A stretch of DNA of 64,000 bases from Streptococcus lutetiensis (GTDB lineage Bacteria > Bacillota > Bacilli > Lactobacillales > Streptococcaceae), in assembly GCF_900475675.1 (NCBI RefSeq), contig NZ_LS483403.1:1612001-1676000 (forward strand), read 5' to 3'. How positions within the stretch are numbered: position 1 is the stretch's first letter; each line of letters opens with the position of its first letter. Positions 9,195 to 18,246 of this stretch are shown in pieces. The notes under the pieces are model-generated. The model saw nothing but the letters and a program-made list of their open reading frames with translations, ran no database searches and was not told where the DNA came from. A program made the position numbers and the translations under genes.

Positions 9195-9368
9195 TTAAAC
9201 GTGGTGATTTAATCTCACTCGTTTATAAGACATAATGACCTGCATTAATGCTGATAAAAAGAAAATAACTGCAGCTAAAATCAAGACACTTTTCACACCA
9301 CTATCTAAAAATACTAGAACCAGCAAAATCAAATCAACAATTCTGACATAAATGCTAATTTCCTTCAT
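9195..9368 (-). CDS. Small hypothetical membrane protein, 57 aa
   Basis: Not recognised. An ATG preceded by GGGAGG (seven bases of spacing) opens a 57-residue frame beginning MKEISIYVRIVD. It has two hydrophobic stretches (about residues 9-22 and 28-46) and a short basic tail ending HHV, so a two-pass membrane protein is likely. It has its own promoter (TATAAT 9427-9432), a cre-like site at the start point and its own terminator, which together support a real gene. Function unknown. Confidence 0.65.
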   Translation of the reverse strand: MKEISIYVRIVDLILLVLVFLDSGVKSVLILAAVIFFLSALMQVIMSYKRVRLNHHV

Positions 9369-9407
9369 CGCCAAAAACCTCCCTTTATTTTATCCCATGT
9401 ATTTTTA

Positions 9408-9432
9408 TAAAACCGCTTTCATCTATATTATA
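9408..9432 (-). promoter_or_regulatory. Promoter with cre-like site
   Basis: TATAAT at 9427-9432 on the minus strand. ATGAAAGCGGTTTTA (9408-9422) matches the CcpA cre consensus except one base in the right arm, and covers the expected start point, which would give catabolite repression of the small membrane protein. Confidence 0.45.
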
Positions 9433-9591
9433 CTACATTTTTGACCGCTTTTTCATAAAATCTTAAAAAATTTTTATAAAAAATCATAATTTCAATATGA
9501 AACCGTGGTTTAAAAATTATTTTTTTATCAAATGCTTTCTTAATACTATCAGTAGCTTAACCAATGACTTCTTTTAGATAAGCAATTTGGG

Positions 9592-9624
9592 CAAAAAAAG
9601 TCCGCCAGACTCGAGCACTGGCGG
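9592..9624 (-). terminator. Terminator of rpmH
   Basis: Perfect stem TCCGCCAG/CTGGCGGA followed by CTTTTTTT on the minus strand, 12 bp past the rpmH stop. Confidence 0.9.
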
Positions 9625-9635
9625 ATAGTCTATCA

Positions 9636-9770
9636 TTAAGCAGATAAAACTTTACGTCCTTTACGACGACGAGCTGCAAGCACGCGACGTCCGTTTTTAG
9701 TTGACATACGGTGACGGAATCCGTGTTTACGTTGACGACGGATTTTACTTGGTTGATAAGTACGTTTCAC
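9636..9770 (-). CDS. rpmH: 50S ribosomal protein L34
   Basis: A 44-residue, very basic protein with the standard L34 sequence ([18 protein letters not shown] near the start). It starts at GTG after AGGAGG. It has its own TTGACA promoter and a strong terminator. It normally lies close to rnpA-yidC-jag; here about 4.3 kb containing an ABC/LytTR operon and an IS separates it from jag. Confidence 0.97.
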
Positions 9771-9844
9771 GATGAATACCTCCTAATAGATTTTCGTATT
9801 CGTTTAGCCGGCTATATTTGATCAGTTACTAAACATACCATACT

Positions 9845-9873
9845 ATTTTATAATAAGTCCGTCTAACTGTCAA
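9845..9873 (-). promoter_or_regulatory. rpmH promoter
   Basis: TTGACA (9868-9873), 17-bp spacer, TAAAAT (9845-9850) on the minus strand. Confidence 0.7.
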
Positions 9874-9961
9874 GCTCTACTTTTTGTTTAATTTCAAAGA
9901 CTTTCTTTTGAGCGTCTGATAGAAGAAAAAGTCCTGAATCCTGGCAATAATAAGTTAAAAT

Positions 9962-10363
9962 TTATTTTTTAGTTTTTTCTGGTAGTTTCTGGTTAATATT
10001 TTTGATGCGGTGATTAAAGCTAATATAAATCACGAGCCAAATAATCAAATACGTTAGGAAAAACTCACCTAAAAATGGTAGTGACCAGATAAAGGATGTT
10101 GTGGTACCAATTAACATATTTAACCAGCTGTTCAAGCCATAAACTAAACAAAAGTGAATCAGAATTTCCCAAGTAATCGGAATAACATCCACTTCAAAAA
10201 TCATACTAACAATTCCAATCAAACCACTGACTAAAACAACGCTGGTAATCTGATGAGTCGTCTGAGTAGTCACATTATTTTGCCATAAAAAGAATAGGTA
10301 AAGAAGGCCTCCAAAGCCAACACCAACTAGAAAATAGACAATCCCTCGTTTCAAAAAAGTCAT
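9962..10363 (-). CDS. DUF3021 family membrane protein
   Basis: A 133-residue protein with four hydrophobic segments and a basic tail (KNINQKLPEKTKK). It is the last gene of an operon after a LytTR regulator (stop 10 bp upstream). DUF3021 proteins are usually paired with LytTR regulators, and streptococcal LytTR systems use a membrane partner as an inhibitor of the regulator; that role here is inference. Start chosen at the ATG after GAGGTG. Confidence 0.75.
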   Translation of the reverse strand: MTFLKRGIVYFLVGVGFGGLLYLFFLWQNNVTTQTTHQITSVVLVSGLIGIVSMIFEVDVIPITWEILIHFCLVYGLNSWLNMLIGTTTSFIWSLPFLGEFFLTYLIIWLVIYISFNHRIKNINQKLPEKTKK

Positions 10364-10373
10364 CAATCACACC

Positions 10374-10829
10374 TCACAATCCCAAAGCTTTTTCCAAATC
10401 TGACAAATAACGTCTGCTAACATTTGTCGTCACGTCATTTGTAAGCATGGCCAACATATTTCCTGAGAAACTATTCTCCAAAGATTTTAAATGATTAATA
10501 TTAATCAGAGCATGCTTTGAGACCTGTACAAAGTCTGGATTAGCTAGATGCTCACGAAACTTGTACAAGCGATCCGTAGTGATAAGTCTTCCATTGGTCG
10601 TCTCCAAAATCAAAGAAGTCCCATCAACATCCACAAGAATCAAATCTGACACGCGTAATAACTCTGTACGAACAGCTGTTTTTACTGGCAAAATCTCCAC
10701 CCTGCCCTGCTCAAATTTCGCTAAATAATCTAAAACATATTGGACAGCTTGGTCGTATTTTCTACTTCGTACCAAAATTTCAATAGTCTCTTTTGGTAAA
10801 CTGCTATCCTCTTCAAACTGGTAATGCAC
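10374..10829 (-). CDS. LytTR-family transcriptional regulator
   Basis: A 151-residue protein. The C-terminal half (about 60-151) is a LytTR DNA-binding domain (FREHLANPDFVQVSKHALIN). There is no receiver domain, so it is not a classical response regulator. It starts at GTG after GGAG, 13 bp past the ABC permease gene and just before DUF3021. It probably controls its own operon and the co-encoded transporter. Confidence 0.85.
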   Translation of the reverse strand: MHYQFEEDSSLPKETIEILVRSRKYDQAVQYVLDYLAKFEQGRVEILPVKTAVRTELLRVSDLILVDVDGTSLILETTNGRLITTDRLYKFREHLANPDFVQVSKHALININHLKSLENSFSGNMLAMLTNDVTTNVSRRYLSDLEKALGL

Positions 10830-10842
10830 CCTTCAACTCCTC

Positions 10843-11682
10843 TTATTTACGTTTAGTCAATGAAAATCGCTCAAGATACAAGCTTAGTGCCAGAAGAACG
10901 ACGATGCCACAAATAACAAGACTCACTAAAAGTATTTCTTGATTTAAGGTTGTTAAGCTTTTTAATTTCAACCCAATCCCTAAAAATTCTTTTGCATCCG
11001 TGTTAACAGCATCTTTTGCAATCAAAAGCTGACGATAAGCTGCTGATACGTAAGCTGCTGGCGTTAATTTAACCACTTTTTGTGCAAAATCAGGCAACGC
11101 CCCAATTGGCATGTAAACTCCAACAAGAAATCCTGAAACTGTTCCTACAATAGTCGATAAAGCTTCATTTGTTGTTAGTGTTTTAACAAATTGCAAAACA
11201 AGGAGAGCAGAACCAGCTCCCATGATTGAACTTAAAAGCATTATTAAAAGCATTTGAGGTAAATGGTTAAAACCAAAATCAATGCTATCTTGCCAGTAGA
11301 AATAAAGCTGCATGGTAACCAACATGACTAGCTGCATAATAAAACCAATCACACTAGATGAAATGAGGTAGCCAAGATAAAGTTTTAATTGTGAAATATC
11401 TGTCAGTAAAAAATCTTCTAACTTATGACTGACCTTATCTTGAACCAAGCGAGAAATACCAGTCCACGTTGTTGTAATACTCGTTACCGCTAGCGTCCCA
11501 CCAAGCACCCAATTATCGAGTAATTCTTCAAGATTTGGTGTGCCAGTAAAGGAATCTTGCATGTTCTTTTGTAAAAAAACAACATAAAGAATAAATGCAA
11601 TCAAAGCTCCCAAAAGTGAGAAAAAGACACTTGCTTTATTTGAAAAATAGAGTTTTAAATTGCGTTTGGTCATCGCCCACAT
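10843..11682 (-). CDS. ABC-2 type transporter permease
   Basis: A 279-residue protein with about six membrane segments and a basic end on each side (TKRNLKLYFSNK; SLTKRK). The ATG follows the ATPase stop with no gap, and GGGAG lies nine bases upstream within the ATPase gene. Together with the ATPase it forms an exporter of the DrrA/DrrB type. Substrate unknown; lantibiotic/antibiotic self-protection and lipid export are typical of the family. Confidence 0.85.
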   Translation of the reverse strand: MWAMTKRNLKLYFSNKASVFFSLLGALIAFILYVVFLQKNMQDSFTGTPNLEELLDNWVLGGTLAVTSITTTWTGISRLVQDKVSHKLEDFLLTDISQLKLYLGYLISSSVIGFIMQLVMLVTMQLYFYWQDSIDFGFNHLPQMLLIMLLSSIMGAGSALLVLQFVKTLTTNEALSTIVGTVSGFLVGVYMPIGALPDFAQKVVKLTPAAYVSAAYRQLLIAKDAVNTDAKEFLGIGLKLKSLTTLNQEILLVSLVICGIVVLLALSLYLERFSLTKRK

Positions 11683-12534
11683 TTAAGCCATCTCCCTTCC
11701 CGTAATGCTCAAAAAGACATCATTAATATTGGCTTTCATATAGTCAAAATCACTAATTACGTCTCGCTTATCAGATAAAATGGCTAAAGCATTAGCCGAA
11801 TCATCCACAAACATTTTTAACTGACCGTTTTCTAAAAGCTTGTAATCAATATCTGAAAAAGCCGTGATATTATCCGTTTCAATTAACAAATATGGTTTTG
11901 AATATCTTTCTTTCAGTTCCTTAGCAGAACCTTTGGCTAAAACCTTCCCGTGATCAATAATATAGGTCATATCAGCATTTTCAGCCTCTTCAAGGTAATG
12001 AGTGGTCAAAAAGATAGTCAAGTTTTCTTCACGCTGTAAACGGCGTAAAATCTCCCAAATAGCCCGACGTGTCTGAATATCAAGTCCTGTCGTTGGCTCA
12101 TCTAAGAAAAGCAAATTTGGCTTATTCAAAAGTGCACGAATGATATCAACACGACGACGTTGTCCACCAGACAAAGTGCCATAAGTTTGATTAAGAAAAT
12201 CCTGTAAACCTGTCAATCGAATAAGTTTTTCTAACCAAGCTTTATCTTGTTTACGATAAAGTGCTTGGCGACTTTTCAGATTATCTAAAACACTCAATTC
12301 CTCATCAAGCACACTCTCTTGAAAAACCATTCCAATTTTCAAATCTGCTGCCAATTCAATCTCACCTGATGTTGGTTTTAAGAGCCCCGTCAGCATTTTC
12401 ATGGTTATTGATTTTCCAGCGCCATTTGTCCCAATATAAGCTAGCAATTTCCCTTCTTCCACTTCTAAATTTAAGTGGTCAATCACCGTTTTATCTCCAA
12501 AGGTTTTGATTAAATCTTTTGTTCTAATAAGCAT
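11683..12534 (-). CDS. ABC transporter ATP-binding protein (ABC-2 export type)
   Basis: A 283-residue ATPase. Walker A is GTNGAGKSIT (Ile where Thr is usual after Ser), the signature is LSGGQRRRV, and Walker B is LLFLDEPTTGLD followed by the H-loop TTH. First gene of a four-gene operon (ATPase, permease, LytTR, DUF3021). GGGAGG precedes the ATG. The IS861-like element ends 47 bp upstream, so the native promoter region may be altered. Confidence 0.9.
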   Translation of the reverse strand: MLIRTKDLIKTFGDKTVIDHLNLEVEEGKLLAYIGTNGAGKSITMKMLTGLLKPTSGEIELAADLKIGMVFQESVLDEELSVLDNLKSRQALYRKQDKAWLEKLIRLTGLQDFLNQTYGTLSGGQRRRVDIIRALLNKPNLLFLDEPTTGLDIQTRRAIWEILRRLQREENLTIFLTTHYLEEAENADMTYIIDHGKVLAKGSAKELKERYSKPYLLIETDNITAFSDIDYKLLENGQLKMFVDDSANALAILSDKRDVISDFDYMKANINDVFLSITGREMA

Positions 12535-12610
12535 AATTAACCCTCCCTTTTGACATTATTTTATCAAAAAAAGGCTTGAATGTACTGACCCCAAAAAGTT
12601 GGACAATAAA

Positions 12611-13375
12611 TTATTGAAAGGATTTAGTTCTGTATTGCACAGGACTGAGTCCTTTTAATTTTGTCTTGATACGTTTATTGTTGTAATAAAAAATATAATC
12701 CGTAATGGCTTGTTCTAGCTTATCAAGCGACTTAAAAGTCTTTTCATAACCGTAAAACATCTCAGACTTTAAGATGCCAAAGAAGGACTCCATCATGCCA
12801 TTATCTGGACTATTTCCCTTGCGTGACATAGATGGACGAATCCCTTTGGATGCCAAGAAATCATGATAAGACTGGTGTTGATATTGCCACCCTTGGTCGC
12901 TGTGAAGAATAGTTCCTTGGTAAGAGGTAGCCGGAAATGCTCTTTTAAGCATGGTTTGAACCTGTTTTAAATCAGGTGAGCGTGACAAGGTGAATTCAAT
13001 AATCTCACTATTGTATCCATCAAGAACAGGGGATAAATAGAGTTTCCCTCTAATATTCGGTAAAGCGAATTCAGTGACATCTGTATAACACTTCTCATAA
13101 GGCTTAGCCCCTTCAAACTGACGTTGAATTAGATTATCAGCTTTCTTCCCAATCTCTCCCTTGTAAGACGAGTATTTACGCTTACAACGAGTACGAGCAG
13201 CGAGTCCCATGAGTTTCATTAACCGTTGAACCTTCTTATGATTGATAACAAATCCTCGGTTTCTTAGTTCTAAATGAATACGACGGTATCCATAATTGCC
13301 TTTATGGTCATCGTAAATGGTTTGAATCATCTCTTTGACCTTCTTATCTTTCTTAGCTCTATTAAACCGTTTCAA
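12611..13375 (-). CDS. IS861-like transposase OrfB (rve/DDE domain)
   Basis: Catalytic part of the IS3-family transposase. The DDE residues lie in YTDVTEF, LHSDQGWQYQ and NGMMESFFG. The frame stays open upstream of the TTG at 13375 to about 13480, overlapping orfA in the -1 frame, so the product is expected as an OrfAB fusion by frameshifting in the CAAAAGG region near 13470. Confidence 0.92.
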   Translation of the reverse strand: MKRFNRAKKDKKVKEMIQTIYDDHKGNYGYRRIHLELRNRGFVINHKKVQRLMKLMGLAARTRCKRKYSSYKGEIGKKADNLIQRQFEGAKPYEKCYTDVTEFALPNIRGKLYLSPVLDGYNSEIIEFTLSRSPDLKQVQTMLKRAFPATSYQGTILHSDQGWQYQHQSYHDFLASKGIRPSMSRKGNSPDNGMMESFFGILKSEMFYGYEKTFKSLDKLEQAITDYIFYYNNKRIKTKLKGLSPVQYRTKSFQ

Positions 13376-13425
13376 CTGATAATAATAAGTAGAACGAGCT
13401 AGCTTAGCGGTTTTTAGTAAGAGGT

Positions 13426-13962
13426 CTAATCGAAATCCTCCTGAGACCAGTTCTCTAACTGTTTCCGCCTTTTGCGCTGTAAGGCTTCGTCCCTCAAGCG
13501 CAATTCCCTCAACTTTTTTAGATAAGCTACCTCGGTACGCAGACGCTCATTCTCTTCCAGAATATGCTCTAGCTCAGTCATTTCTTTACAAGTTTTCTTT
13601 GGTTTACGTCCCATCTTACTCGGTCTCCCTCGTTGTTTCTCAACAATAGTATACCCGTTTTTCTTGTATTGTGCTATCCAATTGGTGAGTAGGGATTGTT
13701 GGGGAAGAGCATAATCCAGTGATACGGTGAGCTGAGATTGACCTTCAATAAGAACTTTATTAATGATTTCCTGCTTTAATTTAGAGGGATAATACTTATT
13801 TTTCCCTTTTTTAACAACCTCAATACCATGTTTATTCATAAGCCGTACCATGTACTTAAGATTGGATAGACATACACCGTACTTTCGACTAATATAAGGC
13901 CAAGAAAAACCAGCTTGTCTTAACTGATATATTTCTAGTTTATCTTCATAACTTAATTTCAT
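13426..13962 (-). CDS. IS861-like transposase OrfA
   Basis: A 178-residue DNA-binding subunit with helix-turn-helix segments near the N-terminus ([20 protein letters not shown]) and a C-terminal coiled coil ([20 protein letters not shown]). I use the ATG at 13962 (MKLSYEDK), the usual start of this family. It overlaps orfB in a different frame. Confidence 0.9.
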   Translation of the reverse strand: MKLSYEDKLEIYQLRQAGFSWPYISRKYGVCLSNLKYMVRLMNKHGIEVVKKGKNKYYPSKLKQEIINKVLIEGQSQLTVSLDYALPQQSLLTNWIAQYKKNGYTIVEKQRGRPSKMGRKPKKTCKEMTELEHILEENERLRTEVAYLKKLRELRLRDEALQRKRRKQLENWSQEDFD

Positions 13963-14073
13963 ACAAAAACACCCCAATTGTTAGATTTTTTTCTGTCTAA
14001 CTTTTGGGGTGCAGGTCAGAAATAAAGCCTTTTTCGGTAAGCGGTCAAAAATAAGCGGTAAATAGTATTAAAA

Positions 14074-14093
14074 AAAGCCCGAATGGACTTTTA
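14074..14093 (-). terminator. Weak terminator after jag
   Basis: Short stem AGTCC-attc-GGGCT then TTTTTTT on the minus strand, directly past the jag stop. Confidence 0.45.
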
Positions 14094-14097
14094 AGTC

Positions 14098-15105
14098 TTA
14101 TTGAACAGGTGTTACGACCACGTAACGATTTGGGTCGTTACCTTCAGAATAACTATCAACGCCTTCAATACTTGTGATAGTTTTATGAACAATTTTGCGT
14201 TCACTATTACTCATTGGATCCATGACATAATCTTTACCAGTTTCAAGCACACGGCTTGCGGCTTTGCGGGTAAATTCAATCAATGTCTCTGTACGGTGTT
14301 CCACGTAATCATGAACATTCAAAATCACAGAGAAATTCTTTGAATAACGGTCATGTAGGAAATTTTGTGAAAGCAATTGGAGTGATTTCAACACTTTTCC
14401 GTGATAGCCAATCACACGACCAGCCTCTGGTGTTTCGATTTGCAAATTGATTTGACGGCGATTGTGGCTTGTTTCCACAGTCGCCTCAACATCCATTTCG
14501 TAGATGATTTTTTTAACATAATCAGCTACTTCTTCTGTCGCTTTTTCGATATCTTTGCTTAATTCACGTTGAGCTGGAAATTCGCTGGCCACAAATTCTT
14601 CAAAACTTTGGTCTGTGTTAACAGGTTTTGGTGTGTCTGAAACTTCTTTTGGCTCTACAACTGCTTCGTTAACATCGTCTGTTTTTCCGAGCGCTTCTAA
14701 AACTTCTGTATGTCCAGATTCTTCAAGAATGGTTTGTGTTTTTTTCTTGTGCATGACGATGTCTTCCTTGACAGAATCATCGATGACTTCTCCACGTTCT
14801 TCCATTTTTTTAATGATGCTGGCTACTTTACGAAGCTCCATAGTATCTTCAAATTTTGATGATACAGGCTCATTTTTTTGATTAACTTCTTCTGGCACAC
14901 CTTTAACTGCTTTTTGGTTAGCACGGTGAGCAGTGACTTCATTAATCCCTTCAATATCTACTTGAGCTGGTTTCTTACCAAAGCCAAAGAAACCTTTTTT
15001 CTCACGAGAAACAACCTTAATATGGGCTTTAAGACGTGACAAATTTAACTCTTTCAAGCCCTTTTCAATAGCATCTTCAACAGTTCGACCTGTGAATATT
15101 ACCAT
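14098..15105 (-). CDS. jag: RNA-binding protein Jag/KhpB
   Basis: A 335-residue protein: Jag_N domain at 1-50 (FTGRTVEDAIEKGLKEL), an acidic linker at about 55-190, a KH domain (RVIGYHGKVLKSLQLL near 230) and a C-terminal R3H domain (ERKIVHKTI). KhpB pairs with KhpA in streptococcal RNA binding and cell-elongation control. Third gene of rnpA-yidC-jag; the gap to yidC is 12 bp. Confidence 0.95.
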   Translation of the reverse strand: MVIFTGRTVEDAIEKGLKELNLSRLKAHIKVVSREKKGFFGFGKKPAQVDIEGINEVTAHRANQKAVKGVPEEVNQKNEPVSSKFEDTMELRKVASIIKKMEERGEVIDDSVKEDIVMHKKKTQTILEESGHTEVLEALGKTDDVNEAVVEPKEVSDTPKPVNTDQSFEEFVASEFPAQRELSKDIEKATEEVADYVKKIIYEMDVEATVETSHNRRQINLQIETPEAGRVIGYHGKVLKSLQLLSQNFLHDRYSKNFSVILNVHDYVEHRTETLIEFTRKAASRVLETGKDYVMDPMSNSERKIVHKTITSIEGVDSYSEGNDPNRYVVVTPVQ

Positions 15106-15117
15106 AGTTTTATCCTC

Positions 15118-15933
15118 TTACTTTCTTCTCTTTTGCGCTTTCTTTTTAGCACGACGAATCTTAGCCGCATGTTCTTTTTCAGCACGTTCCTTAGCTTCAC
15201 GTTCTGCAATAATCTTAAATGGATTATTTAACAAAAGGATTTGGAACACTTGGAAGGCATTTGATACTGTCCAATAAAGCACAACCCCTGACGCCAAACG
15301 GAAACCAAAGAAGAAGATAATGATTGGCATCACGTAGGTCATAAGCGTCATCGCGAAATTTTTCTCACGCGCAGCTTTATTAGTCAACCAAGTTGAAAGG
15401 AATGTAAATAGAGCTGCCAAAACAGGCAAGATATAATATGGATCTGGTTGCGACAATTCAATCCACAAGAAAGTTCCTGTTTTCAAGAAAGCAACACGAG
15501 TCAATGCTTGGTACAAAGCCATCAAAATTGGCAATTGCACAACCAATGGAAGCATTGTCGCATATGGGTTAACACCATATTCTTTATAAAGTGCTTGGCT
15601 TTCTTCAGTCAATTTCATGCGGCTGTCTGTATCACGGCCAGGATATTTTTCTTGTAATTTTTTAAGCTCTGGCTGCAAATCTTGCATCTTTTGACCTGAT
15701 TTGATTTGCATGTTGTAAAGTGGCATCATAATGGCACGAATAATGATGGTAAAGAGAACAATACCCACACCAATACGACCATTAATTGAAAGCCATTGAA
15801 TAGCTTTGGCAAAGAAGTAAACAATTTGTTCCCAACCGTTAGTTGATGAAGCGGTTACTTCGCTGCGCCCACAAGCAGCCAAAAGCATTAAAGTAAGACT
15901 ACTTAATCCTAATAATTTAATCTTTCTTTTCAC
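15118..15933 (-). CDS. yidC: Membrane protein insertase YidC/OxaA
   Basis: A 271-residue lipoprotein-type insertase. The GTG at 15933 follows AGGAAGG and lies inside the end of rnpA (17-nt overlap). The signal peptide ends in lipobox LLAAC (Cys21). About five membrane segments follow, then a basic tail rich in K/R ([14 protein letters not shown]) that binds ribosomes in this family. Confidence 0.95.
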   Translation of the reverse strand: MKRKIKLLGLSSLTLMLLAACGRSEVTASSTNGWEQIVYFFAKAIQWLSINGRIGVGIVLFTIIIRAIMMPLYNMQIKSGQKMQDLQPELKKLQEKYPGRDTDSRMKLTEESQALYKEYGVNPYATMLPLVVQLPILMALYQALTRVAFLKTGTFLWIELSQPDPYYILPVLAALFTFLSTWLTNKAAREKNFAMTLMTYVMPIIIFFFGFRLASGVVLYWTVSNAFQVFQILLLNNPFKIIAEREAKERAEKEHAAKIRRAKKKAQKRRK

Positions 15934-16276
15934 TATTGAGACCTTCCTGATATAAATTAGCAAGTTTTAACACATGTAATAAATTTTTCTTCACTTCATG
16001 GTAATCAAGTTCCTCGACACCTTTACGCGCAATGATGACAAAGTCCTGATTAAGCAAATTTGGTGATAGTTCCATGATAACGTGACGAATTTTTCGCTTA
16101 ATACTATTGCGAGTGACCGCATTACCAAGTTTTTTGCTCACAGAAAGCCCTACTCGATAGTGGCTCTGATTTTTTTCTAAATGATAAAGGACAAATTTTC
16201 GGTTAGCAACACTTGTACCTTTGCTAAAAATCGCCTGAAAATCTTTGTCACTTTTGATACGATAGGTTTTCTTCAA
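15917..16276 (-). CDS. rnpA: Ribonuclease P protein component
   Basis: A 119-residue basic protein with the RNR motif ([15 protein letters not shown]). It helps RNase P RNA process tRNA 5' ends. The promoter includes TATAAT near 16297 in a TATGGTATAAT context. It overlaps yidC. Confidence 0.96.
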   Translation of the reverse strand: MKKTYRIKSDKDFQAIFSKGTSVANRKFVLYHLEKNQSHYRVGLSVSKKLGNAVTRNSIKRKIRHVIMELSPNLLNQDFVIIARKGVEELDYHEVKKNLLHVLKLANLYQEGLNSEKKD

Positions 16277-16319
16277 CGTACGACTCCATTCTAAATTATT
16301 TTTATTATACCATAAAATT

Positions 16320-16353
16320 CAAAAAAGCCCTAACCTCTAAGGAGTTTGGGCTC
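16320..16353 (-). terminator. Terminator of argH
   Basis: Stem of GAGCCCAAACTCC with GGTTAGGGCT followed by TTTTTT on the minus strand, 64 bp past argH. Confidence 0.75.
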
Positions 16354-16416
16354 ATTATCTTTAAAATATTTTTATTGGAAAATACGCTTAAAAATCTTGA
16401 AAAGCCTAAGTGTCTA

Positions 16417-17811
16417 TTAATCTAAGTTTTGCAAGGCTTCATTGGCTAATTTAATTTGCCATTTGACTTGGTCAAATCCTGTTCCACCAAGAGAATGACG
16501 ACGCTCAACTGCCGTATGAGATTTGAGAGTTTCATAGATATCTTCTTCAATCAAATCAGAAATTTCTTGGTAACGTTCAAATGGCACATCTTGCAAATAA
16601 TAACCAGCTTTCGTGCATTCGAGGACTAATTTACCTACAATTTCGTGAGCTTGACGGAAAGGAAGCCCCTTGCTAGCAAGATAGTCAGCCAATTCAGTCG
16701 CATTTGAAAAGTCTTTTTCAGTTGATTCACCCATGTGTGCTTTATTCACAGTCATTGTTTTGAGCATACCAGCTAAAATATCGATAGCTACCGTGATGGT
16801 TTCAACAGTGTCAAACATCCCTTCTTTATCTTCTTGTAAATCTTTGTTGTAGGCAAGTGGTAAAGATTTCATGACTGTCAAAAGACCAAAGAGATTGCCA
16901 TAAACACGACCTGATTTTCCACGAATCAATTCCGCCATATCAGGATTTTTCTTTTGTGGCATGATAGATGACCCTGTTGAGAACGTATCAGAAAGCGTCA
17001 CAAACTTAAACTCATTTGAACACCAGCTAATGATTTCTTCACAAATACGGCTCATGTGCATCATCAAAATCGAACTGTTTGCCAAAAATTCCAAGATAAA
17101 ATCACGGTCAGACACAGCATCAAGAGAGTTGCTGTATGGTTTAGCAAAACCCATGAGCTCCGCTGTCATTTCACGGTCAATCGGAAAAGTTGTTCCAGCA
17201 AGAGCAGCTGCACCAAGTGGTGATATATCCGCATGCTTGATGTTAAATTCAAAACGTTCACTATCACGCGTAAACATGTTATAGTAAGCCATCAAGTGAT
17301 GCCCAAATGAAATTGGCTGTGCGTGTTGCAAATGCGTGTAACCTGGCATGATGGTATAAACATGCTCATCAGCCAAACTAACAAGAGTTTTACGCAAGTT
17401 CGCAAGTTTAGCAATGACTTCGCCAAGCTTGGCTTTCAAATACAAGTGCATGTCAGTTGCAACTTGGTCATTACGTGAACGCGCTGTGTGCAATTTCCCA
17501 GCAACTGGACCAATTTTAACGGTCAAAAGACTTTCCATATTCATATGAATGTCTTCGTTTGACACGTCAAATTCGATTTTGCCATCCTTGTATTCAGCTA
17601 GCAATTCTTCAAGACCAGCTTTGATTTGATTGGCTTCATCTTTTGTGATAATGCCTGTTTCACCAAGCATGATCACATGTGCAATTGAGCCTTTCAAGTC
17701 AAACTCTGCCATTTTTTGGTCAAAAGAAATGGATGCCCCAAATTCTTCAACCCATTTTTCAAGACCAGCTTCAAAACGCCCGCCCCATAATTTATGATTT
17801 TCTGTTGTCAT
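16417..17811 (-). CDS. argH: Argininosuccinate lyase
   Basis: Last step of arginine synthesis. The fumarase/lyase signature [12 protein letters not shown] is present. I use the ATG at 17811 (464 residues), which gives the typical [13 protein letters not shown] start; an in-frame TTG lies eight codons upstream. Neither has a good ribosome site. An 11-codon frame beginning TTG at about 17848 ends in TGA two bases before this ATG, so translational coupling is possible. It follows argG by 435 bp of structured spacer. Confidence 0.94.
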   Translation of the reverse strand: MTTENHKLWGGRFEAGLEKWVEEFGASISFDQKMAEFDLKGSIAHVIMLGETGIITKDEANQIKAGLEELLAEYKDGKIEFDVSNEDIHMNMESLLTVKIGPVAGKLHTARSRNDQVATDMHLYLKAKLGEVIAKLANLRKTLVSLADEHVYTIMPGYTHLQHAQPISFGHHLMAYYNMFTRDSERFEFNIKHADISPLGAAALAGTTFPIDREMTAELMGFAKPYSNSLDAVSDRDFILEFLANSSILMMHMSRICEEIISWCSNEFKFVTLSDTFSTGSSIMPQKKNPDMAELIRGKSGRVYGNLFGLLTVMKSLPLAYNKDLQEDKEGMFDTVETITVAIDILAGMLKTMTVNKAHMGESTEKDFSNATELADYLASKGLPFRQAHEIVGKLVLECTKAGYYLQDVPFERYQEISDLIEEDIYETLKSHTAVERRHSLGGTGFDQVKWQIKLANEALQNLD

Positions 17812-18246
17812 ATCACTGATACAATGAACCACCAAAGCTGGCGTTCAAAGCCTTTCTCTTTTCTTATTTCAATTAACAAATAAGTCCCAGGAGCTACCAA
17901 GGACTTATGATGTGTTGCCTCACTGGGCGAATGTCTTAAATGAATCTCACAGGATATCATTATTTAAGCTCGATGCCACTCTCTGTTGACACTAACGAGT
18001 GTTTGGTAAGTTATAAGAAAAGAGTCTCAGATGGGGCTCCCTGTCCCCTTTTATCTGATTCTTGGTGAAAATTTTCAGTACTAATCATAGTCATCATGAC
18101 TTGCCGTATCCTAAGTACTGCCTGCGCCATTCTTCCTTGGTTAGCTTTGAACCCCTCACCAATTCTTTTCTTATTTATTTGGCTGTGACTTGTTCACGTC
18201 CATGTTTTTCTTTTCTTTTTCATAATCGACTGCTTAAGCAGATGAT
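17812..18246 (-). other. argG-argH spacer: structured leader, possible decayed T-box
   Basis: 435 bp with no intact gene. Read on the minus strand it has several hairpins: CTGCTTAAGCAG (18229-18240), CAGAT-aaaa-GGGG...CCCC-ATCTG (about 18027-18058), ACACT-CGTT-AGTGT (about 17987-18001) and ATAAGTCC...GGACTTAT (17880-17908), the last followed by TTTG. AGAGAGTGGC, CTGTGAGATTC and AGTGAGGCAACACATC appear in the order of T-box elements, but the essential TGGN bulge is not intact. A coding-like stretch (LTKEEWRRQYLGYGKS) with an upstream in-frame stop lies at 18097-18170. I read this as decayed sequence. Confidence 0.35.

Larger units (their letters stand above)
12581..14018 (-). mobile_element. 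IS3-family insertion sequence, IS861-like (IS150 group)
   Basis: A 1438-bp element with two overlapping reading frames. The terminal inverted repeats read TGTACTGACCCCAAAAAG on the left and TGACCTGCACCCCAAAAG on the right. The flanks carry a 3-bp GAA direct repeat (12578-12580 and 14019-14021), typical of this group. It interrupts the loop of a terminator hairpin. Both frames look intact, so the copy may be active. Confidence 0.9.
12560..14036. terminator. Terminator split by the IS element
   Basis: Left flank AAAAAAAGGCTTGAA and right flank GAAATAAAGCCTTTTT. Removing the element and one GAA restores a hairpin, AAAAAAGGCTT-GAAAT-AAGCCTTTTT, that would terminate both strands. The element therefore sits in its loop. 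Confidence 0.7.
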
